Source: Antedon mediterranea
Taxonomy: Eukaryota; Echinodermata; Crinoidea; Comatulida; Antedonidae
Reading direction: 5' to 3'
Assembly (NCBI RefSeq): GCF_964355755.1
Contig: NC_092676.1
Span: forward strand, 2,402,288-2,466,287
DNA length: 64,000 nucleotides
Shown in pieces: positions 32,525-43,955 of this stretch (position 1 is its first letter; each line of letters begins with the position of its first letter). Under the pieces are notes generated by a model that saw only the letters and a program-made list of their open reading frames with translations, did not search any database and was not told the DNA's origin. The position numbers and the translations under genes are program-made.

Positions 32525-33521
32525 CTTCTACGTTTCTGTAAAAAACTATGTGACGAGAAAGTTTTAAATTGTTTTAGCGTACTGTCCAATTGATAATGAC
32601 AAGTTTTTTCAAATTGTTACAGTACCCAAATGTTTTCTAACACCAAATTAGAATAGGATCAATGATAAAAAAAAATTCTTCCACCACTTTTGATAAAATG
32701 TCTTCTCTTGAAGTATGTTCCAAATCCTTGTTAAAGATTTAAAGTCTAACATATTTTAGTCATGTGTTGTCCCTTTATACTGAATTTTTTTTTTTTCCCT
32801 ATTTTTGATTCAATAATGTTCCTGGAATGTGGTAATTTTATTTATGTTTCTTAATATCAGCAATATATTAATATCCTACCAATATCCTGTATTACTAATA
32901 TAGTCATCCTTTCCATAAAAGTTTACCACACATATTTATTATACAACTATTCACTATAGTCATAAGAGTGAGAACTGCTGCTATTATTGGTTTTTGTTTT
33001 AATTGACGCGGTTGAGTAGGTTTTTGTAAGATTAGTATGATTTTCATAGAAGGATGGAGAAGAAGAAGAAGAAAGTGGAGTTGCGGTTTGGTTGCTTGGC
33101 TACCAATCCTAGGGTCTTGGGTTCAAGTCCTGTCATATGTCACGATTTTTTCTAATAACAAAATTGAAACTCCACTCCGAAAGACTTGTAATAAGACTTT
33201 GTTTATGAAGAGCATCTTGTGTATATATTTGTCGTGTGAATGGGATTGCCACCTTTTAAGAAGGATAGTGAATGAATTCGGTTATCCTTGGCTATTTGCC
33301 TAATGTAAATTAAAAAAAGGTACTAATAATAATAATTATAATAATAAATGCATAGCACAGGAACACAGAAAGGAGTGTTGTGGTGTATTTGTAAAAATAA
33401 ATATTGGTTTTATGTATGATATATACAAGGAAGGATGTTGATAAATACGTAATATATATATAATACAAGGCGTAGTAACTGAAAAGGAGTGTTTGTGGTA
33501 TTTTGGTTTTAGAATAAATAC
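32525..33521. other. Upstream region of receptor H
   Basis: There is no TATA element of the type seen at C, F or K. A SINE is at 33075-33235 and the roughly 90-base dispersed repeat begins at 33335. No gene seen. Confidence 0.5.
33075..33235 (+). mobile_element. tRNA-derived SINE family 2, forward copy
   Basis: GTGGAGTTGCGGTTTGG starts the tRNA-like head, GGTTGCTTGGC resembles box A, and GGGTTCAAGTCC is a good box B at 33119-33130. The body matches the reverse copy at 12008-12148. A following sequence to about 33320 ends in an A-rich tract and may be its tail. Confidence 0.75.
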
Positions 33522-33530
33522 TTGTTATTT
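33335..33530. repeat. Dispersed/tandem repeat of roughly 90 bp
   Basis: Two copies share AAAGGAGTGTT..GTGGT and AATAAATA-TTG-TTTTAT with the array at 15835-16110. Confidence 0.65.
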
Positions 33531-33900
33531 TTATTAATAAATGCAAGAATTAAAATGGTTGTTAGAGGTTTTGATAATGTCCCTAAAGACATATTTTTCG
33601 ATTTTAATGTTGACAGTATTATACGAGGTCATTCTTATAAATTATGTCATTATTATGTACAAACAAATTCAAGGAGAAACGCTTTTTTAAGAAGAGTAAC
33701 CAGATCATGGAATTCGCTGTCTGAGGACGATGTAAATTCAAAATCGTTAAATTCTTTCAAGGCTGCAATTGACAAACGTTGGGCTGACCACCCACTAAAA
33801 TTTGCACCATATGTTAAAACATTATTTTCATCGAGGGGCCTATAAGCATTGTATGCTTGGCTTCTATACCCAGGATATCCTGGGAATCAAGTAAACAAGT
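33522..33900 (+). mobile_element. 5'-truncated LINE: C-terminal end of the reverse transcriptase ORF
   Basis: The 33522-33845 frame ends in a stretch typical of CR1/Jockey-superfamily ORF2 C-termini: IRGHSYKLCHYY, RRNAFLRRVTRSWNSL and SLNSFKAAIDKRW. A short 3' untranslated part with CCAGGATATCCTGGGAATC follows. It is not related to the intact LINE at 43.9 kb beyond being in the same superfamily. Confidence 0.75.
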
Positions 33901-34529
33901 AATAAACAGATAATGCGATACACGTCGTATTGCCCAAGTTGACCCTGCCTTATCTTTTTAAGCGTGTGAGATGTTAACAAAAAATTGTAACAATTAAAAT
34001 GATGAAATTGTAATATTGATACTTTTCAATGAATTTTAATATAATTTATTCAAACTACAAACAAACATCAAATTCAGTTTTAGGAAAGTTTTTACAAATA
34101 CTAATAATCAAATTAGCTGCTTAATATTTATATATTTAACGTCAATTTTAATAATTGATATAAATTATACAATGAATGAAATTACTTATTATAATTTTGT
34201 TTATTTATGAGTAAGAAAAACATTTTAGTTATAAACTGCTTATTGATATAGGAACCAATATTGGATAACTTCAAATACCAGTGATGATTTTTAAAGTCAT
34301 TGGCAATACTATTCTTTGTCTTGTAATTCTTGTATTACAAAACCTAACTACAACTATTATGTAATTTACACTATCTTAACTATATTATTTACCAATTTAA
34401 CACAAACATGAATGATATAAAATAGATAAATGAAAGTAAAATTGTATATAGTCTTTTACCACAATCTTGATTTTGCATTGGTGGTTGTGTTCTAACACAA
34501 ATATATTCAACCATTCTCCAGAAATGTTA
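33901..34529. other. Region between LINE fragment and receptor I
   Basis: AT-rich, no recognisable feature. The part close to 34530 may be the 3' flank of receptor I; its expected C-terminal YVNN segment is not present. Confidence 0.5.
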
Positions 34530-35435
34530 TTATTCAATAATTTCAATGTAAGGTTCATCACATACAGTCTCTTGTTGCCATGCAAGTTCACCATCCATAG
34601 TGGTTATGTATGCTGATGTATCTGGATTGACCCCTAGGTCAATTGGTGGAATAGTTTCATAAGCTGTTGCATCTTCATTTTTAACATTTGTGTTTAATGT
34701 TTGATAATCTTGTTTGATATTTTCTTCTGGTACTTGGTATCCATCTTCCTGTGTTCCTCTTCTCTCAACTGTGTTTGTTATGTCTTGACTTCCTTTATAT
34801 TTACTGTAGTAAAGCACAATTGCAACAACGATGATGATGATAATAGCAACAATGGCTAATATGATAAAGTAAAATTTACCACTGTTACTTGTATCATGGA
34901 GTAAGCTTGTAGTCATACTTTTTTCCGTCCTCATAGTTGAATCATTAATTGTATACTTGTCAATTGTATTGTCCTGAATGATTACCTCTGTAGTCATACT
35001 TTGTTCCGTCCTCATAGTTGAATCATTAATTCTATACTTGTCATTTGCCATGTCCTGAATGATTACCTTTGAGTTTGAGATTACTGAATATGTAGTAATA
35101 ATTAAACACTCAAATTCTTTTCTAGCGTCATAATTGTTGTCATCGTAGACAATATGTAGAGTAAAGTTATTTTCCTCACCAATGATTGAGAAATGCAAGT
35201 TGTCAATAATTGGGACGATGATATTTCTATCATTTGTTATAATTGTTGAGGTGGATGTATTTCCTTGCTTTTGAAGCCAAAGGACACATTGTCGATTTGT
35301 TATGTCGTCGTTTACCACACACGGCAGAGTAATGTTTTTTCCAGCATATGTCTTTATTTCTTTTGGTGGCTCAGCATCAGCAATTGGTGCAAGCAACAGA
35401 ATAAGCAAACTTATATTATATATCTTAAAGATCAT
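34530..35435 (-). CDS. Receptor I: single-Ig receptor with duplicated stalk and cassette-2 tail
   Basis: 301 residues: signal peptide 1-20, Ig1 22-127 (C39, W53, C110), a stalk (128-178) made of two copies of a 26-residue unit ending NDSTMRTE-SMTT, membrane helix about 187-209, and a 90-residue tail. Ig2 and Ig3 are missing. The tail keeps DGYQVPEENI, DYQTL, ATAYETIPPID (ITSM-like TxYxxI), SAYITT and EPYIEI, and stops directly after the last, without the YVNN box of its relatives. The stalk has two N-D-S-T glycosylation sites. Predicted short-armed version of the family with an inhibitory-type tail; role inferred. Confidence 0.85.
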   Translation of the reverse strand: MIFKIYNISLLILLLAPIADAEPPKEIKTYAGKNITLPCVVNDDITNRQCVLWLQKQGNTSTSTIITNDRNIIVPIIDNLHFSIIGEENNFTLHIVYDDNNYDARKEFECLIITTYSVISNSKVIIQDMANDKYRINDSTMRTEQSMTTEVIIQDNTIDKYTINDSTMRTEKSMTTSLLHDTSNSGKFYFIILAIVAIIIIIVVAIVLYYSKYKGSQDITNTVERRGTQEDGYQVPEENIKQDYQTLNTNVKNEDATAYETIPPIDLGVNPDTSAYITTMDGELAWQQETVCDEPYIEIIE

Positions 35436-35520
35436 TTTATGTTTGCTGTACAGTCAACAAATTCTTGTCAAAACGATGATTTGTTGAGTTCTGTAAAATA
35501 TATTCTTTCCTCAGATATAA

Positions 35521-35527
35521 CTTTATA
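35521..35527 (-). promoter_or_regulatory. TATA-like element upstream of receptor I
   Basis: Minus strand AAATATAAAGTTATATC, 86 bases before the ATG, similar but not identical to the C/F/K element. Confidence 0.4.
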
Positions 35528-37010
35528 TTTTCACCGTCAATATAAGCAACATTAAACAATTTGAGTTGTAAAGTCATACAATAAAATTATTCTTCAATCA
35601 TGCAGTTAAAACAGCAGATATAGCTTTATGGTGGAAACCGTCAATCTAAGCAACATTAAGCAGTTTGAGTTGTAAAGTCATACAATATCCAAAATTAATA
35701 TTTCTTCAAAATATTTCTTAAACCATGCAGTTAAAACAGCATTGAGTTCCATTTACCAGATTTAATAAAGTTAGTTTCTTTTGAAGAATGAGCTAGATCC
35801 TTTAACTACACCAGTGTTGAATGAATTGAATTTGTTCATTCATTTTTGCCCATTTACAAAGTTTTTTCCTGGAATAGAGGAACCTGTACACCTGTTTCCT
35901 TAGCAACATCATACCAACATCCTGTATTACTTAATTATTGATACTATACCAAATATGTACATTTATCAAGAAAATATAAGTTTGTTAAGTATAATCTTGG
36001 ATACATGGATTTGATGGTATGGATTGTACCAATATAAACTTTATGTGTTGTTGAATTACATTCTTTTGTTTCCCAAACCATAGAGATATTAATATCTCTA
36101 TGCCCAAACAAAGTACCTTCCCAGAAGTTGAAAACTTGTAGCACCATAATTTGTTAAATGTTTCCCTCTATACTCTATTTATAAACAAAGTTTACAAAAT
36201 GCCAATATCATTTATTTCTATAAAGTTATGCATTATCTTAATTTAAAATTTACACAGAGTTGTATTATTGCCCCAAAAAAAATATGTTATACAGTCAACT
36301 CTCCCAATACCGGACTCTCTGAAAACCAGAAACTCTCCCAATACCAGACTTTTTTTGAGGACCAAAAGGTCCCAAATTTATTTTTACCATTAAAAACACA
36401 TTCCGAATACCAGACTTTCCGGAAAACCAGACTTATTTGGCCGGCCCAAAGGTGTCCGGTATTGGGAGAGTTGACTGTAACAGTAATACAAAACAGTTAT
36501 ACCAGTGATGCATTGTGGGATTAAAATCTACTGGTTTCTCAAATTGAAATATGTTTCAAATTAATATTCTTTACTGTAACATTTTAAATGGCAAACAGTG
36601 TACTTAATTTTCATCTTATATCCTTCATATAAATTTTTCTTTTGGATGATCCAAAGGAAATAAAACTGTAAAGCTTAATAATGAGTGAGTCCATGAAACT
36701 TATTATAATATGAATACTATACAGAGATCCAGATGAACCTTTATACTAATCTTATATCCTGTTTTTCTTCTTCCAATCTAATAATACATTTATGAGTTTA
36801 CATTTAGATATTCACATATATATATTTTAAAATCTAAATCTTACGTCTATTAAATAATCATAATCTATATTTTATTAGATTAGCAATTTTATTTCCCTTT
36901 TCAAGTAAATTGTTTATATTGAACAAAATAATAAAATTTGGGAATATGCAACCCCGATTCTATGTGTTTTTCCTATATTATTATTCTTCTGTCCAATTGT
37001 AAGTTTTTAA
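35528..37010. other. Region between receptors I and J
   Basis: Two partial copies of a roughly 100-base segment (CACCGTCAATATAAGCAACA and AACCGTCAATCTAAGCAACA) lie at 35535-35740. A pogo-like MITE is at 36290-36479 and a ZNF143-like site at 36502-36522, about 1.07 kb upstream of I. No gene seen. Confidence 0.55.
36290..36479. mobile_element. MITE with perfect 25-bp inverted ends and TA duplication (pogo/Tigger-like)
   Basis: TA is followed by CAGTCAACTCTCCCAATACC-GGAC at the left and the exact complement at the right, then TA again. Internally ACCAGA-CTT motifs repeat. The CAGT ends and TA duplication fit Tc1/mariner-pogo elements. No transposase inside. Confidence 0.85.
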
Positions 37011-37013
37011 CAC

Positions 37014-37019
37014 TTTATT
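37014..37019 (-). terminator. Polyadenylation signal overlapping the stop codon of receptor J
   Basis: The minus strand reads CCTGAATAAAGTG: the stop codon TAA lies inside AATAAA, implying an extremely short 3' untranslated region if used. Confidence 0.45.
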
Positions 37020-39081
37020 CAGGACCTTGATATATTTCATTTTCACATTCTTTATAATCTGGCTGCATTTGAGAATAAACATCTACTTCATCTTGTACCT
37101 CTTCCTTTTCAGAATCAACCCCTCCCTCATATATCTCATTTTCACACTCCTTATAATCTGGCGTGTTCACTTGAGAGTAGGCATCTACATTATCTTGCAC
37201 CCCTTCCTCTTCAGAATAAACCCCTCCCTCATATATCTCATTTTCACACTCCTTATAATCTGGCTTGTTCACTTGAGAGTAGGCATCTACTTCATCTTGT
37301 ACTCCTTCCTCTTCAGAATCAACCCCTCCCTCATATATCTCATTTTCACACTCCTTATAATCTGGCTTGTTCATTTGAGAGTAGGCATCTACTTCATCTT
37401 GTACCCCTTCCTCTTCAGAATAAACCCCTCCCTCATATATCTCATTTTCACACTCCTTATAATCTGGCTTGTTCATTTGAGAGTAGGCATCTACTTCATC
37501 TTGTACCCCTTCCTCTTCAGAATAAACCCCTCCCTCATATATCTCATTTTCACACTCCTTATAATCTGGCTTGTTCATTTGAGAGTAGGCATCTACTTCA
37601 TCTTGTACCCCTTCCTCTTCAGAATAAACCCCTCCCTCATATATCTCATTTTCACACTCCTTATAATCTGGCTTGTTCATTTGAGAGTAGGCATCTACTT
37701 CATCTTGTACCCCTTCCTCTTCAGAATAAACCCCTCCCTCATATATCTCATTTTCACACTCCTTATAATCTGGCTTGTTCACTTTAGAGTATTCATGTAC
37801 CTTATCATTATCCTCGTTTGGCTCTGAATAGTTTGTTAGTTTTTTTTCCACATTTTTATTTATTTCACTTTCATTTTCATAAACTTGGCCACCTACTTCC
37901 TGGTAATCCAACTCATCTTCTCTAACATTGTCGTATTTATTTTCAGAATTGAACTTTGACATACCTATTGTGTGTTTACTTCGGTCCGTATTATTGTGTT
38001 TTGAATGCTTTTGTTTTAAACACAATACAATTGTTGTTGTTAAGAGTACACCACATGTTAACAGTGCAATCATAATGATTATTATGGTAGGCCTACTAAT
38101 AGTATCAACATTAATATCAAAATCATCATTTACATTTTGTTTGTTTGGAGAGAGAATCAATGTTTTCATTTCTTTTCCAATATTGTTTTCAGCTTCACAA
38201 GTAATGTTTATCTCTGAATCATGTTTCTGCTTTATTTCTAATACTTCATTAAAAATTGTGTAAAGACCTGTTATGTTAGGCTCCACAATCCAGTGTGTTT
38301 CATTAACAGGAGGTCTAGCCTCTGCTGTACAGATGAATTCCAGTTGTGATATTTGTGTGATGTTAATCTCTGGTTTGTAGTTGACAGTGATTGGACCAAT
38401 AGAGCAACTTCTGGTCTCATTTGTTCCGATTCTTCGTGATTCGCAAATATAAATTGCATTATTATTATCTTTTGTTACATTTGAAGTGTGGTAAAGAGTT
38501 GAGGATATTAATTTTGATGATAAGATTTGTCCTTTTTCCAATTTTAAATGTGTACTAATGTCATCCTCATTAGAATAAGAAAGACAGCCAAACTTTAATG
38601 TATTTCCAGATGTATACATAATCTCATTAAATAAACAAATTGGCTTACTAAATGTAAATTTCTGAATTGTCACCTTTGAATTAGTAGTAATATATATGTA
38701 GCCGGTATATGCTCCTGCTACAGAACACGTAAATTCTTTTGTAATAGTGTTATCTTCAAAATCAATTACATTTGTTTCTGGTATAACAATATGTAGAGTA
38801 AAGTTATGGTCCTCACCAAGGAGAAAGAATTGCAAGTTGTCAATAGCTGGAGTTTTGATTTCTCTATCTGTTGTGATGCTTGTTACTTCACTTCCTCTAA
38901 TTTGAAACCATTGGGCTATGTATAGATGTCTTCCAGCGTGTTTCCACACACATGGCAGTGTAACATTTTGTCCTGGGAATGTCTTCACTTCTCTTGGGGG
39001 TTTAGCAACAAACTGAACAGCAAAGGAAACCATTGTAAACAACAAAATCAGTAAACTCACGATGTATAATTTGTTATGCAT
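37015..39081 (-). CDS. Receptor J: three-Ig receptor with eight NEIY boxes and five YSQM (YxxM) motifs
   Basis: 688 residues: signal peptide 1-22, Ig1 23-139 (C44, W58, C119), Ig2 140-237 (C149, C166, C213, C226), Ig3 238-313 (C251, C295), membrane helix about 330-355, tail to 688. After QVYENES and NYSEPNE the tail has eight units of up to 34 residues, each with a YSxV or YSQM box, DYKEC and NEIYEGG, and in most a further VYSEEE. YSQM occurs five times and fits the YxxM motif bound by the p85 subunit of PI3-kinase. EIYEG resembles Src-family substrate sites. Predicted strongly signalling, possibly activating surface receptor. Kinase and PI3K links are inferred from motifs. Confidence 0.9.
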   Translation of the reverse strand: MHNKLYIVSLLILLFTMVSFAVQFVAKPPREVKTFPGQNVTLPCVWKHAGRHLYIAQWFQIRGSEVTSITTDREIKTPAIDNLQFFLLGEDHNFTLHIVIPETNVIDFEDNTITKEFTCSVAGAYTGYIYITTNSKVTIQKFTFSKPICLFNEIMYTSGNTLKFGCLSYSNEDDISTHLKLEKGQILSSKLISSTLYHTSNVTKDNNNAIYICESRRIGTNETRSCSIGPITVNYKPEINITQISQLEFICTAEARPPVNETHWIVEPNITGLYTIFNEVLEIKQKHDSEINITCEAENNIGKEMKTLILSPNKQNVNDDFDINVDTISRPTIIIIMIALLTCGVLLTTTIVLCLKQKHSKHNNTDRSKHTIGMSKFNSENKYDNVREDELDYQEVGGQVYENESEINKNVEKKLTNYSEPNEDNDKVHEYSKVNKPDYKECENEIYEGGVYSEEEGVQDEVDAYSQMNKPDYKECENEIYEGGVYSEEEGVQDEVDAYSQMNKPDYKECENEIYEGGVYSEEEGVQDEVDAYSQMNKPDYKECENEIYEGGVYSEEEGVQDEVDAYSQMNKPDYKECENEIYEGGVDSEEEGVQDEVDAYSQVNKPDYKECENEIYEGGVYSEEEGVQDNVDAYSQVNTPDYKECENEIYEGGVDSEKEEVQDEVDVYSQMQPDYKECENEIYQGPE
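37025..37800 (-). repeat. 102-bp coding tandem repeat in the tail of receptor J
   Basis: Seven full copies and one shorter copy of a 102-base in-frame unit. The central copies (about 37330-37740) are virtually identical, indicating recent expansion or gene conversion. The length is a multiple of three, so the opposite strand is also open for 266 codons without meaning. Confidence 0.92.
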
Positions 39082-41446
39082 TTTGCAACAACGTGTAACA
39101 ACAATTGGATTCTAGTTCCTTGATTTACTGTGCTTTTAGAAAAGTTCCTTTCCATGTAAACAAAATTCTTAAAATAGTTTTAAATCCAACTTTAAGCAGC
39201 TTGCATTCATTAAAGATCTTTTATCACTCCTTGAAATTGATGTTGGCTCAACAGCCCTTTGAAGTAGAATACTGCCAAAGTTTGTGAAATAATCCTTTTT
39301 TACTTTTTCTAATATTTATGTTATTGTATTGATGTATCCTGTTTATTATCTTTGGTAGCAACACCTACCCATTGCTTGCTATCACTTTCAGTGGACCTTT
39401 CAACCAGGAATTACATGTATTGTACATACTTTTTATGAAGAAAAACAAGATGATGATCCAGTATTTAGTATATCTTTTAAAAAGACTTCTATATTCTTCT
39501 AATGTCCTCTAATTTTATTTAAAACTATGAAATTGATAGACCATGATCTTAGCCATTCGAAAAAAAGATTTTCTTTAAGAATTCTCAGTTTTTTTAATTA
39601 TACCCAATGAAGATGCTTTTCCAAAATGGTTGATAATAAGCCATGTTTGTTTTTGTTTTTAATAATACTTTAGTTCAAAATTACAGCATATTTTTTTGAG
39701 CTTTTTTTCCCTTATGGGGCAGAATCTTTAATTGTATTGTGTCTCATTTGAGGGCCGTAAAATTAGATATAAATTGGGGATGTTCTGTGTTTTCAATTTA
39801 GCACAATACTACAAAGTGGTTGCCTAGAATGGGGAATGGGTATTGCTAAACTGCGAAAACACTGTGAAATCTGATATTTTACCCCAAAAAATTATGTTTT
39901 TCGCCTAAAAAAAAAGCCAACTTACATCAACTTCATAATTTTTTTTTCATAAATTACATGCTATGATAGTCCTGGTCATGATAGAACCAATAATAAGCCA
40001 TTTGGAGGAAGTTTGTGCAGGTTTTTTTTTAGGTTTGCGCTTGGTTGCGCTGTTTGTGTTTGGTTTGTGTTTGCCCTGATCCACTTCACCTTCTAATGTT
40101 ATATAAACTCTTTGAAAATTACCTATTGTAAAATAAGACAGACATATACATGATGTAATATGTCAACCTGGTTAAAGATCATGCTATGAGATAATTACCT
40201 TTAAAAGCAATAGAGAGGTACTAATAGATAATGATGAGATAGTTTGTATGTATGATTACATACAAGGAAGGAAGAAGATGATAAATACAAAATGTTAATG
40301 ACCCTTCATTGGTTAGGAGGTCAATATTAGCTGTGTGTTTCTGTCTATATTTGTTAGCAGGATTACTCAATAAGTTATTTCCCGATTTTCATAACATTTT
40401 AAAGGATGGTTTCATAGCTGTATGGGAACACGTTTTTATATGCCTAGGCGGTGGTTTGCGCTCTCTTAGTGCCCTTCTAGTTTCATAATACAGTCTATTT
40501 CAAACTCATTGCTTATGTTTTAAATTTTAAGAAATAATTTTACAAAGAAACAATAATAAACAAGAACTGCAATGATATATTTAAATCAGTTTTAATACAA
40601 TTTGTAGTATAATAGAAAATTACTAAGCATTTTTTTGTTCTCATTTTTTATGACAATTTAAAACAAAAATGTCAAAGATGGATTATTGTTACATTTATAT
40701 AAACTTGTACATAAACACTATAGCTAAATATCTTGGTATTTTATACTGTACATAAAATATATTACATTTTTATTTGCTAAAAGTTCTAGAACTATCAAAA
40801 ACCAAATGTTCTTAATTATCAAAAAATATTCCAAAATATCTAAAAATATTCCAAAATTTTAAAAAACTATTCATAATAATATCTGGAAAACTATACATTT
40901 TTGATTTTGTTTACATTTGATTAATGACAATTTGAAACAATAGCAGTTTATTTTATTTTAGCTTTGAATATAAATTGTTAGATGGTACAATAATGTAATA
41001 ATGAATGTAAAATGTAAATATAAATATTGTTTAACAATCTGCAAGAGAAATTGAAGTATTCAAAAATATGGAATACACCCTTACGACATAGAATACTGTT
41101 ACAATAGTTCACGATTAAACGATAATTGTAAAAACATTATTGAAATGTTTTAAAAGCATTCATGTTCTCCGTTTCGACTTTGGAGCTTTTATCAACACAT
41201 GGTGTATGATATTACATTACTTTACATTGCTTCCATATTATTTCATCCTCATCAAATTCAACAAAAACATGAAAATTGAAGATTACTTAAATCAGACTTT
41301 GAATAGGTTATTTTGTAGTTTTAATAAAGTGAATCACTTCCGTAGAAAAAAAAACGAAAAAAGTTGTCAAAAAAATTTTTCAGGGGGACAATACATCTTT
41401 GAAGTGAATCCTTTAACAAAGAGTTGTATAAATACCTAGTGTAACA
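39082..41446. other. Long AT-rich region upstream of receptor J
   Basis: No gene and no shared TATA element recognised. A fragment GATTACATACAAGGAAGG near 40254-40271 belongs to the dispersed repeat of 15835-16110. Near 41387-41404 the end TTCAGGGGGACAATACATCT belongs to MITE family 2. Confidence 0.5.
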
Positions 41447-42620
41447 TTAAAAAGATGTATTGTCCCTTTGACTAATTAAAAAAAAAAAATTTTTTAATTT
41501 TGAAAAAAAAGTGGGTCATTTTTATTTTATTTTTTTTTTTTTTATTTTATTTCGTACTCATAGTATTTTATTTATTTATTTATTTAGGTTTAAAAACACA
41601 TACAAAACAGCAGCCATTGGCTGATAACGTTTGTTTACAATCAATATACATATATAATTAAAAGGCACAATTACAAACAGCATAGAAAAATAACTATATA
41701 TTATAAAACACAAAATACAATATTATTCGTTCATAAAATTGAGCACGTCATTATTATTATTATTATTTAAGATTATTATTAATATATACATTATTAAAAT
41801 TATTATAATAAAAGGTCGAAACGGCATCTAGAAAGTGAGAAATAATCATGGAAATCAAACCTATATCAGTTAGCATTAATGAACTTAACAATCGTAGGTA
41901 TGGCAGACCTTTGGTATCGTTCAGTTTTACACCTGGGGGGAAGGAGACTTCCGGTACTAGTTGTATTAGACCTAAGGGTTCTCTTCTGCCCGCGGCAAGG
42001 AGGTAGCATGTCTCGAAAACAGTTGGACTTGAGTAACCCCCTGCCAAAGGACAACACAAGAGTGTCTCTCCTTGCCTCGAGAGAAGGTAACCCTGTAACC
42101 TCTAGGGCATTGTCATAGGAAATGTAGGTAGCTGAAATAGTCATAATAGTTATTAACTTTCACCAAAAATTAGTCGAAAAAAAAAAATAATTTAACCGAA
42201 ATACAGATGTTTTTTTGTTCAAAAAATAACTTTGACTTCCAGTCAAAGTTTTCAATCAAAACATATCTCATAATGCAACGCACTTATTTGGCTACTCTGT
42301 ATGCACAATCATAAAACTTCCTCGCGATCTGTGTGGAAACACCTTCTCAACCGTGACAAGTTGTAAACAATCCTAATTAGCATCATGCATAATGCATACT
42401 CATGGTTTGAAATCTTTGTTTACTTTCGCTTGCGACGATTTCCCAGACAAAATGTAATCTAATTAATTTACCTGTTAATTATGTAAAATATTTGTTTTTG
42501 GCTCGAATTTTCGACTTAAAGTGAATAACTTTAATATTACTTTGATATGGCCAATTTAAATTTAGAATATTTTTTTTTTCATTTTTTGTGTTTCAAGGGA
42601 AAATACATCTTTAAATATTA
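41380..42620. mobile_element. MITE family 2 cluster
   Basis: Inverted ends GGGGACAATACATCTTT (41391-41407) and AAAGATGTATTGTCCC (41451-41466) face each other. A further related end, AAGGGAAAATACATCTTTA, lies at 42597-42615. A second element at 48268-48487 has the same ends. The space between 41540 and 42150 contains other inserted repeats. Non-autonomous DNA transposon copies, nested. Confidence 0.6.
41560..42144. repeat. Nested repeat with a GC-richer island
   Basis: 41560-41760 begins with (TTTA)n and resembles an inverted 3' end of a LINE. 41866-42120 is a compact GC-richer block (for example GGTATCGTTCAGTTTTACAC, CCTGCCAAAGGACAACACAA) unlike its surroundings, which suggests an inserted SINE-like element. 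I found no tRNA boxes in it and do not name the family. Confidence 0.45.
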
Positions 42621-42639
42621 AAGATATTTTATTAAAATG

Positions 42640-42645
42640 TTTATT
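42640..42645 (-). terminator. Polyadenylation signal of receptor K
   Basis: AATAAA on the minus strand about 75 bases after the K stop codon, in the common ATGTTTATT context. Confidence 0.5.
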
Positions 42646-43955
42646 TCTATTTACTATTAACATTCACATTTCTAATTTTTTTTGTGTAAATTGTTTCCCA
42701 ACAACATGAGTATTATTGATTTAAACTCTTCTAGTTTCATCAGGAATGTTAACATAGTTTGTGTCATCACTGTCATCAACAATTTCAATGTAAGGTTCAT
42801 TACATGTAGCATCCTGTGGACATGTCAGTTTAGCATCGATGGTGGTCATATATTTCCAAGTACCTGACATGACCCCTGAACTCTCACCTTCTTCAATATC
42901 TGGAATAGTTTCATATGCTGATAACTTTTCATTTGCATCAATAGTTTGTAGTATTTGATATTCATATTTGATATGTTCTTCTGGTGCTTTGTAACCTTCT
43001 TCCTGTCTTCTACTCCCCTCATTATCAACATAGTCCAGCTTTCCATCATCTTTTATGTGCATTGTTTGTAATGTTTGATAATCTTGTCTGACATGTTGCT
43101 CTGGTACTTGGTATCCATCTTCTTGTCTGCCTCTCCTCTCAGCAACAATGGTATTATCATAGTCACTGGCTTGATTTCTGTTATACTTGCAGTAGCAAAG
43201 TACAATTACAACAACAACAACAACAACAATAATGACAACTATGCTTAATATGATAATATTGTTTATTTTTTTATCCTTTTTGTTAAACAATGGAATAATC
43301 ATTGACTTGGATGCTTTTCCCATCACATGATTTTCTGCTTCACATGATATTTCCATTTCTGAACCAACCTTTGGAAATTGATTAAATTTGAAACTTTCAC
43401 TTGAAATCATAAAGTGATCTTCTGGAATACTAGATTCCACAATCCAGACTGTTTCATTAACAGGTGGTCTAGCCTCTGCAATACAGATGTATTCCAATGG
43501 TGATATTTGTGTGATGTTAATCTCTGGTTTGTAGTTGACAGTGATTGGGCCTACAGAGCAGTTTCTAGTTTCATTTGTCCCAATTCTTAGTGATTCACAA
43601 ATATAAATTGCATTGTTATCCTCTTTTGTTACAATTGAAGTGTAGTAAAAAGTTGAGGATATTAATTTGGAAGGCAGGATTTGTCCTTTTCCTGATTTCA
43701 AATACGTTGTACTAATATTGTTGCTAGTGGAATCTGGAAGACATGCAATAGTTAATATTTGTCCAGATGTAAACATTGTCCCATGAAACAAACAATTTGG
43801 CTTAATAAATGAATAACAATTCATATTACATTGTATATATTGTAATTTATTGTACATACTTGTTATTACTTAGGCTATATAGTGTTAACTATTCTCTGCT
43901 GTAAGCAGCTTGCTCAATTTTATTCATTTGTCATTTCTTTTTCTGTCTAATTTAA

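Noticed and set aside
33075-33150. A tRNA gene
   Set aside because: Box A and B are present but the acceptor and anticodon stems do not close, and a second copy with the same non-tRNA body exists at 12008-12148; it is a SINE.
37027-37827. 266-codon + strand open frame opposite the J tail
   Set aside because: It is an artefact of a 102-base repeat (multiple of three) whose antisense frame has no stops; composition is meaningless hydrophobic repeats.
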